Source of the DNA: a virus
DNA: 64,000 bases
Strand: one strand, 5' to 3'
Virus record (IMG/VR): IMGVR_UViG_3300042350_004191
Coordinates: 62,001-126,000 of that record
Shown: one piece after another, positions 58,488 to 64,000 of the stretch
Layout: each line of letters begins with the position of its first letter
How positions within the stretch are numbered: the first letter of the stretch is position 1
Position numbers and translations under genes: made by a program
Notes under the pieces: model-generated
Seen by the model: the letters and a program-made list of their open reading frames with translations, nothing else
What the model was told of the DNA's origin: nothing
Database searches by the model: none

Positions 58488-59363
58488 TTAATATTTGGAA
58501 GATGAGTAAAAATCTTCGTCGCTATCTCTCATAGAAGAGATTCTATCAGCAACTTCAGGGTCTTCCTCTTCAATATCGAATCCTCTTGATGGTATTTCGT
58601 CCTCATCATCAAATTCATCTTTTTCAACTTCAGCAAAAGGCTCTATTACTCCAGATGCTTTGTTAATTTCTAAATGACCGATTTCATTTTCAACTAATTC
58701 GCCTTTAGAAAGTAAATTAGATATAATTTGTTCAGCTACTTCAGGCTCTCTGCCCATTTTTCTGACCAAATATTGAACTACTTCTTCTTTAGACACAGAA
58801 TCCACACCTTGAACCATTCCTAAAACAGCATCTTCGATACTAGATCCTGTTTTTTGTGTAGGTGCTGAATCTAAATCATCCATATCAGACATTTCTGAGT
58901 TTTCATCTGGTTCCATCGTAGGTTCCACACTAGATGCTGTATGAGTTTCTTTCATTTTTTCAAAGAAACTCTTAACAATATTACTCCAACGTCTAGCTAA
59001 TGTAGACATGCCATCTTTATGTCCTTTAAATCTGGTTCTATAAACATCATTTATAATAGAACTTAATTCTGCATAAGGGATAGTTTCAATTTCATCGTTT
59101 AGTAAATTTTCAAATTTACTAACAGTTAAGCGGAGGACCGAATTAACGTCTTCGGGTGAAAGACTTCCCAAATAACTTTTGTTTGACCAATTTTTGATGA
59201 AAGGTACTACGTTATTTTTATAATAATCTGAACTTTGATCACCGATCAAATCTACAATTTTAGACAAATCAAAAGATACGTTTCCATATCTCTGTTCTTT
59301 TGAATGTGTTCCTTCTTGCAATAAAATGTTTTCTACTAAAGTATCGAATCTTAATTTTTTCAT
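58488..59363 (-). CDS. Hypothetical acidic protein, possible internal head protein
   Basis: Start chosen at the ATG 59363; an in-frame TTG at 59393 would read through the promoter-like GATAAATAAT at 59376-59385. The 291 residues begin LRFDTLVENILLQEGTH, an amphipathic helix ending L-Q-E-G, similar to the starts of the proteins at 9607, 56945 and 60326. The middle is helical (SSIEDAVLGMVQGVD, EEVVQYLVRKMGRE, winged-helix-like); the C-terminus is very acidic (EKDEFDDEDEIP). Late-type promoter and N-terminus fit a protein packaged in the head. No family recognised. Confidence 0.5.
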   Translation of the reverse strand: MKKLRFDTLVENILLQEGTHSKEQRYGNVSFDLSKIVDLIGDQSSDYYKNNVVPFIKNWSNKSYLGSLSPEDVNSVLRLTVSKFENLLNDEIETIPYAELSSIINDVYRTRFKGHKDGMSTLARRWSNIVKSFFEKMKETHTASSVEPTMEPDENSEMSDMDDLDSAPTQKTGSSIEDAVLGMVQGVDSVSKEEVVQYLVRKMGREPEVAEQIISNLLSKGELVENEIGHLEINKASGVIEPFAEVEKDEFDDEDEIPSRGFDIEEEDPEVADRISSMRDSDEDFYSSSKY

Positions 59364-59375
59364 ATAACTGTTTAT

Positions 59376-59385
59376 ATTATTTATC
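59376..59385 (-). promoter_or_regulatory. T4-late-like promoter element for the 58488 gene
   Basis: On the minus strand GATAAATAAT is followed by ATAAACAGTTATATG. The element is 22 bases before the ATG at 59363 and supports that start over the longer TTG frame. Confidence 0.5.
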
Positions 59386-60018
59386 TCAAACAATTCCAGT
59401 TAATAAACTTTGATCTTCACCATACGGTTGTCCTTCTTCAGTTAGATAAAGCTGTGTCATTTTAACTCTTTCTTGTGGTGAGCCAAAAATCTCAATTACC
59501 GCTGGACAATCTTCTGCGGGGAAAACTTTTCCTTCAGACTTGTGATAAGAGGCAACAAAAGATTTAAAAATATTATCAATTTCTTCTCTATATTCAGAAT
59601 CAGTCTCACGCATCTCTTTTTCGTTAAGTTCTATAGGAGAAACTTTGGTTAAAGGTATAAAGAAAATAATATCGTATAGTTTTAAGGTTTCTCTTACAAG
59701 TGTTCTGGTTTCTTCTAAAAATTTTTCAGACACTTTCTCTTTTAAAAAGAGCCAAGATGTGTAAACCATATTATCTAATACACATCTATCAAATATTACA
59801 TTGTCTTTTTTAGAAAATTCTATAGCCTGATCCACTAAACTATTAAGAATGGCTCTTTGTGATTCTTCTGTACCATGAGAAGAATGTGGTAAATTTTGTT
59901 CTTTAATAAGAGAACGATAACATTTTTCTGGACAGTGATAGTTTTTCCAAGTCTTTAAAAAGTCTTGAATGTATGTACTTTTACCAGTACAAGATGTTCC
60001 GCATACTGCTATTTTCAT
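59386..60018 (-). CDS. P-loop kinase/ATPase (AAA_28-like)
   Basis: The 210-residue protein begins IAVCGTSCTGKSTYIQDF, a Walker A at residues 7-15. VIFDRCVLDNMVYTSWLF follows, the DR...D pattern of small kinases of the NadR/deoxynucleoside kinase-like (AAA_28) group, and IIFFIPLTKVSPIEL, with a lid-like Glu/Arg-rich segment. It probably phosphorylates a nucleoside, nucleotide or related small molecule; the exact substrate is not readable. The stop of the upstream gene overlaps its start by four bases (ATGA). Confidence 0.65.
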   Translation of the reverse strand: MKIAVCGTSCTGKSTYIQDFLKTWKNYHCPEKCYRSLIKEQNLPHSSHGTEESQRAILNSLVDQAIEFSKKDNVIFDRCVLDNMVYTSWLFLKEKVSEKFLEETRTLVRETLKLYDIIFFIPLTKVSPIELNEKEMRETDSEYREEIDNIFKSFVASYHKSEGKVFPAEDCPAVIEIFGSPQERVKMTQLYLTEEGQPYGEDQSLLTGIV

Positions 60019-60293
60019 AAATTTGTTTCCTCTTTCAAGATTTCAGGAAATGTTGATACAATCTTAGGTGTCATTTCATCTAGATATTGTATTTCTTCTT
60101 CCAAATAAGGATTGTGAATATAAACGTTTTTTGGAGAAACTTGTGGGTTTTGTTTTTTTAGTTTATATGCTAATTCAAAAATTGATTCAACGTCTTTTTT
60201 GTCCCATTCAGCACAAACATCACACCCAGACGCAAACAATAAAGCCTCTGTGAGGTATTGAGCATCTTTTTCAGAAACTTTTATGTTTACCAT
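60015..60293 (-). CDS. Hypothetical protein
   Basis: A 92-residue protein with MVNIKVSEKDAQYLTEALLF, two nearby cysteines (SGCDVCAEW), a Lys/Glu helix and a terminal acidic segment. No family recognised. Its start codon lies inside an inverted repeat and close to a sigma-70-like promoter. It ends with ATGA coupling to the kinase gene, so both are probably early. Confidence 0.5.
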   Translation of the reverse strand: MVNIKVSEKDAQYLTEALLFASGCDVCAEWDKKDVESIFELAYKLKKQNPQVSPKNVYIHNPYLEEEIQYLDEMTPKIVSTFPEILKEETNL

Positions 60294-60313
60294 ATACTAG
60301 AGTTTAGTATATG
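60291..60313. repeat. Inverted repeat over the start codon of the 60015 gene
   Basis: CATATACTA and TAGTATATG are exact reverse complements separated by GAGTT. The first arm contains the start codon (CAT on this strand) of the minus-strand gene. The second arm lies in the promoter spacer. It could bind a regulator or fold over the start of the mRNA. Confidence 0.5.
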
Positions 60314-60329
60314 TTACTAAGAATGTCAA
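60301..60329 (-). promoter_or_regulatory. Possible sigma-70-like promoter on the minus strand
   Basis: On the minus strand TTGACA (perfect -35; 60324-60329) is followed after 17 bases by TAAACT (60301-60306), two mismatches from TATAAT. The start site would fall at about 60294, one base before the ATG at 60293. This repeats the very short leader geometry of the promoters at 9319 and 11080. Confidence 0.45.
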
Positions 60330-60694
60330 ATATTTTTTTCAGTAGGAATAGATCTTAACAATTCTTCGATTTGTTTTTCTTTTTCTTGTAAAGTGTCAGC
60401 ATTAACACTACCAGAACTTAAATCTGAAATAATTCTATCAACATTTTCATCTTCTCGATTTAATAAAGATAATAAACGAATTATTTTTTTAACCCAATCT
60501 ACTTTAATACTATCTTCTTCTACTTCGTCTAGTGCTGATGGTTTATTGATGTTTAATTCTTGAGTAGTATCATTAGCATCACCAATATTGGTATCTGGAG
60601 TCATTTCAGGCATAACATCAACATTCTGTTGTTGATCTTGTTCAGCCAAATAATCTTTTGCAATAGTTTTGTATAAATCAGAAAATTGTCCCAT
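60326..60694 (-). CDS. Hypothetical acidic protein, possible internal head protein
   Basis: The 122-residue protein begins MGQFSDLYKTIAKDYLAEQD, an amphipathic helix ending in L-A-E-Q, a possible prohead-protease site. The rest is acidic and polar (DVMPEMTPDTN, ALDEVEEDSIKVDW) with a helical middle (VKKIIRLLSLLNRED). It resembles the plan of the proteins at 9607, 56945 and 58488. A GTAAATATAT element at 60698-60707 on its strand places the expected start site on the ATG itself. Function unknown. Confidence 0.5.
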   Translation of the reverse strand: MGQFSDLYKTIAKDYLAEQDQQQNVDVMPEMTPDTNIGDANDTTQELNINKPSALDEVEEDSIKVDWVKKIIRLLSLLNREDENVDRIISDLSSGSVNADTLQEKEKQIEELLRSIPTEKNI

Positions 60695-60697
60695 ATG

Positions 60698-60707
60698 ATA
60701 TATTTAC
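60698..60707 (-). promoter_or_regulatory. Late-promoter-like element for the 60326 gene
   Basis: On the minus strand GTAAATATAT starts 13 bases before the ATG at 60694, so a start at the usual T4 late distance would coincide with the start codon. It is divergent from the element at 60730. Confidence 0.35.
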
Positions 60708-60729
60708 AACGTATATGAAATAATTTAAG

Positions 60730-60745
60730 GATAAATATAAATAAT
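60730..60745 (+). promoter_or_regulatory. Late-promoter element of the giant beta-roll gene
   Basis: GATAAATATAAATAAT, identical to 56920-56935, contains the exact TATAAATA box at 60736-60743. The ATG of the giant gene follows at 60755. Confidence 0.5.
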
Positions 60746-60754
60746 CTATCCAAT

Positions 60755-63700
60755 ATGCAATATATAAGTACCGAAGGTTTATTAATCGATACAGTAAACA
60801 AAGAAGCAAGAATTTTAGGAGTTACTAATACTGTTAGTTCAAATTCTGTTGCTTTTTTAGGAGATAACAATAATACATCTTTTTCTAGTATATCTTTCGG
60901 CGGAACTAGTAATAGCTCTAATAACAATGCTTTAACGGTTGCTGGTTCAAACAACGTTGTGGATGGTTCTTTATCATTTGATAGTACTAGCAGTCAAATA
61001 TCTTCTGATTCAGTTGATTTTAAAAGTATAAACTTAAAATCTCAGGACGGTTCGGTTTCTTTTAAAACAAATTCTAGCAGTTTGACTGCAAGTTTAGGTA
61101 TACAAAGTTCAAACGATGCTATAAACAACAATTCTGCTGCAATTTTAAGTAGGAATAACAATATCAATAACTCTTCTGTTGCAATAAACAGCATTAATAA
61201 CACATTAAATTTAAGTTCTTTTAATGTTTTAACAACCAACAGCAATACAAGAGATAGATCTGCATTGTTTAATTCTCTTTCTACAACAGCATCTCTTTCA
61301 TCTGTTGGTATTTTAGCAAATTTTTCAAATATTCAAAATTCATCTGTTGTATTAAACTCTTTAAGCAGTAATACAAACAACAAATCTATAGAATTTTTAG
61401 GTAATAACAACACAGTTACACAAAATTCTTTAGGAATAAATTCAACAAATACTAATATAAACAACAATTCTGTTAGTATAGGGGGAACCAATAATTTTGT
61501 TTCCGTTAATTCATTAAACATCAATTCTTCAGCATCAAATATTACAAATCAATCAGAAGGATTGTTTTTAGATAGAACCACATTAGATAATAATTCTTTT
61601 AGTATTGGTGGTAGTGGAAATAACATAAGAAATTCTTCGATTGGTATCAATCCTTTAAGTTCTAACATACTTGAAAGCTCAGTAGGAATTTATACTGTAA
61701 GAAATACAGTAAACAATAAATCTTTTGCTGTAAATGCGGACACAACTACGGTCAACCTTAGTTCTTTAGGTATAAATGTATCTGAATCTAATATTAATAA
61801 TCAATCAGAAGGCATTTACTTAAACAAGACTAATGTAAACAATAATTCTATTGCTATAGGAAGTGATAGTATAAATGTTTCAGATCGTTCTTTTGTTTTA
61901 AATACAACAAATTCTAATGTATCTAGCAATTCTTATGGAGCTTTTACTAATAATACCAACCTAAACCTCAGTTCATTTGCGATTGGTGGTTTTAATAATA
62001 CGCTGGCAAACAGATCTTTCGGTATTAATTCAAATACATCCAACATATCTAGTAATTCTGTTGGGATTTATACTACAAATACAAATGTAAACCTTAGTTC
62101 ATTCGCAGTCGGTGGTCGGAATAATACTGTGGTGAATAATTCTTTTGGTTTGAATTCTTTAAATTCAAACATATCTGGTAATTCTGTAGGGATAAATGTA
62201 AATTCATCTAATTTACTATTGAGTTCATTAGGTATAAACTCTTTAAACAGTTCTATAACTTCAGGCTTTGCTCACAATTCAATTAGCGTACAATCCATAA
62301 GCTCTATAGCATTAAACACGACAAATTCTCAATTGAGCAGTTCTGTTATTGTAATAGGTAACAATAATGCAGTGAACAATTCAGTATTGTTTAATGGTAA
62401 TAACAATCTTACACAGGACAATTCGGTTGCGATTTCTTCTAATTCAAACAATCTAAGTGCAAATGCATTTTCTACATTATCAAATACTGTAACAGCAAGA
62501 AGAAATGCTACTGTTTTTAATTCTACAAACAGCGTAGTATCTTCGAATGCAATACAAATAAATGGTATTAATAACAATGTTGATAATAATAGTATTTCTA
62601 TTTTAGGAAGCACAAATACTATAACCTTAACCTCTGTTGGTATTGTTTCTGATGTTAGTAGAATCATTAACAACTCAACAAACATTAACAGTTTAAGAAA
62701 TATTGTTTCTGCAAGATCTGTTTCAATAAACACAGGTTCTACAACTTTGATAGATAAAGGAATTGCAATCGGTTCTTTAAATTCAAACGTATCTACTGGT
62801 TCTATAAGTTTTAATAGTAATAGCGTAATTTTACAATTAAGTGGTATAGATATATCTGGACGCAGTAATACTGTCCAAAATAGATCCACAAATATAAACG
62901 GAAGTAATAACACGGTCCAAAATGACAGTGCTACATTTAATACTATAAACAGTACAGCCTCTGCAAATTCACTAATCTTTGGTGGTGGCTTAAACAGATC
63001 AGTTATCAATTCACTTGTAATGAATTCAAGTGGTAGTAGAGCATCTGATGGTAGTTCTGTCATAGGTGGAAGATCTACTACCGCAAATTTAAGTTCTGCT
63101 GCAATTAATACATTCAATTCTCAAATAAATGGCATTAACTCTTTAGTTTTGGGTGGTAGTGGTCATAATTTTAGATCAGGAAATTCTGTATATTTAGGCG
63201 GTAAAGATAACGAAGCTGCTTCTACATACGGAGGAACTACCATTGGTGATAAATCTATAATTTTAGGTGGTGAAAAGGTTAGAATAGGATCTAATAGTAT
63301 TGCAGTTGGAGGACTAAACAACAATTTACAAAATGGTTCTATTACACTCGGTGGTAGTGGAAATGATACAGCATCTTTCAGTAATGTTGTTATTATAGGA
63401 AGAAACAACGTGACAGCAAACAGGGGTGACATAGTTTATCTTCCTGAAATTAATGCTTTGGGTAACTTAACAATCACAGGTAACGTATCCGCTTCTGGTA
63501 CATTTACAAATGTCAGTACTACCACAGGCACAGTTTCTTCTTTGGAATTAAATAACCTTTTATATCCTTTACATACTCTGGTTGTTAATCAAAACACACA
63601 AGCAGGAAATACTTTTGAAACTGCATTGTTTAGTTTTTACAACAACCCAAGAATGTCTGTTAACAACACTGGCGTTGCAATTAATACATTTGAAAGAACA

Positions 63701-64000
63701 ACCAATCCAAATCAAGCATTAACTGTTAAAGGTAATGTGTCTGCATCTGGAGGAATGAACCTTGAAGGAACATTAAATTTGGGTTTTGATACAAACTTGT
63801 ATCGTTCTGATACCAATGTTCTCAAAACAGATGACAATTTAAATGTTGGAATATTAGCAACAGGAAACACAGACAACGTAATAACACACAGTTCAAATAC
63901 ATTACAACAAAGAAATATAAATCCTAGAGCATGGGATACTACAGCGACTTTCTTGAGTGGTAGTCCAACAGTAAATCGTGTTGTTAAACTCACAAATACA
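60755..64000 (+). CDS. Giant beta-roll adhesin, 3' end beyond the window
   Basis: The frame from ATG 60755 stays open for 1082 codons to the window edge; I read every codon and found no stop. From about residue 25 to 890 it is a long run of 14-residue repeats of the form x-x-S-[VFIL]-x-[IVL]-[GN]-x-x-x-[NS]-[NT]-[VIL]-x (for example NNSFSIGGSGNNIR, SNSVGIYTTNTNVN), some 60 copies. This is the period and style of YadA-type trimeric beta-roll heads. After it come fibre motifs GNLTITGNVSASGTF and QALTVKGNVSASGG. Composition is dominated by Asn and Ser. It probably forms a long trimeric fibre; minus-strand frames here are shadows. Confidence 0.78.
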   Translation, partial: MQYISTEGLLIDTVNKEARILGVTNTVSSNSVAFLGDNNNTSFSSISFGGTSNSSNNNALTVAGSNNVVDGSLSFDSTSSQISSDSVDFKSINLKSQDGSVSFKTNSSSLTASLGIQSSNDAINNNSAAILSRNNNINNSSVAINSINNTLNLSSFNVLTTNSNTRDRSALFNSLSTTASLSSVGILANFSNIQNSSVVLNSLSSNTNNKSIEFLGNNNTVTQNSLGINSTNTNINNNSVSIGGTNNFVSVNSLNINSSASNITNQSEGLFLDRTTLDNNSFSIGGSGNNIRNSSIGINPLSSNILESSVGIYTVRNTVNNKSFAVNADTTTVNLSSLGINVSESNINNQSEGIYLNKTNVNNNSIAIGSDSINVSDRSFVLNTTNSNVSSNSYGAFTNNTNLNLSSFAIGGFNNTLANRSFGINSNTSNISSNSVGIYTTNTNVNLSSFAVGGRNNTVVNNSFGLNSLNSNISGNSVGINVNSSNLLLSSLGINSLNSSITSGFAHNSISVQSISSIALNTTNSQLSSSVIVIGNNNAVNNSVLFNGNNNLTQDNSVAISSNSNNLSANAFSTLSNTVTARRNATVFNSTNSVVSSNAIQINGINNNVDNNSISILGSTNTITLTSVGIVSDVSRIINNSTNINSLRNIVSARSVSINTGSTTLIDKGIAIGSLNSNVSTGSISFNSNSVILQLSGIDISGRSNTVQNRSTNINGSNNTVQNDSATFNTINSTASANSLIFGGGLNRSVINSLVMNSSGSRASDGSSVIGGRSTTANLSSAAINTFNSQINGINSLVLGGSGHNFRSGNSVYLGGKDNEAASTYGGTTIGDKSIILGGEKVRIGSNSIAVGGLNNNLQNGSITLGGSGNDTASFSNVVIIGRNNVTANRGDIVYLPEINALGNLTITGNVSASGTFTNVSTTTGTVSSLELNNLLYPLHTLVVNQNTQAGNTFETALFSFYNNPRMSVNNTGVAINTFERTTNPNQALTVKGNVSASGGMNLEGTLNLGFDTNLYRSDTNVLKTDDNLNVGILATGNTDNVITHSSNTLQQRNINPRAWDTTATFLSGSPTVNRVVKLTNT

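Noticed and set aside
59364-59393. TTG start for the 58488 gene
   Set aside because: It would place GATAAATAAT inside the gene; ATG 59363 follows the element at the usual distance.
60601-63993. Several Leu-rich minus-strand frames that look membrane-like
   Set aside because: They are shadows of the Asn/Ser-rich beta-roll gene: AAT/TCT/GTT codons read backwards give Ile, Leu and Val. The continuous 1082-codon plus frame is far stronger.

Overview
The window is a contiguous piece of a large, AT-rich tailed bacteriophage genome with T4-type virion architecture (a distant member of the T4-like myoviruses). Evidence: a neck protein, a head-completion nuclease, a prohead protease, a scaffold and a gp23-type major capsid protein in consecutive order (4574-9261); gp25- and gp6-type baseplate wedge proteins (12617-14935); a gp15-type tail terminator (50934-52220); and T4-type replication parts (gp44- and gp62-like clamp loader subunits, a gp61-like primase). 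No tRNA, rRNA, CRISPR or integrase was seen. The large terminase, portal, sheath, tube and DNA polymerase are not in the window. The host cannot be named. Strong Shine-Dalgarno sequences are almost absent and start codons are often preceded by TAT.

Layout. 1-4547 (+): a cassette of tail-fibre or adhesin genes, the first cut by the window edge. 4574-9261 (+): head genes, closed by a strong hairpin terminator at 9281-9310. 9357-12581: small genes on both strands, including a possible small terminase and the clamp loader ATPase. 12617-36114 (+): a very long baseplate and tail block with five proteins of about 700-1700 residues built from PKD-like, NHL-propeller-like, LamG-like and fibre modules. 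36141-40211 (+): more adhesins, a tail-assembly-chaperone-like protein and small proteins. 40247-43661 (+): sugar-transfer enzymes and a methyltransferase. 43647-52220 (-): a second adhesin cassette with three collagen-like fibres, a chymotrypsin-type protease and the tail terminator. 52230-60694 (mostly -): Fe-S helicase, GroES-like co-chaperonin, clamp loader small subunit, glycosyltransferase, primase, P-loop kinase and likely internal head proteins. 60755-64000 (+): a giant open frame running off the right edge, made of 14-residue beta-roll repeats.

How it works together. The head block would build and mature a prohead: the scaffold is cleared, the capsid N-terminus is trimmed by the S80-type protease, and folding is perhaps helped by the phage co-chaperonin. 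The tail block would build a baseplate carrying an unusually rich set of receptor-binding proteins. Many of these share short N-terminal tags but differ in their C-terminal domains, which suggests interchangeable or simultaneous adhesins on common docking sites. The sugar-transfer enzymes sit between two adhesin cassettes, so virion or fibre glycosylation is a reasonable hypothesis. T4-late-like promoter elements (GATAAATA, TATAAATA, GTAAATA) precede genes on both strands, often so close to the ATG that mRNAs would have almost no leader.
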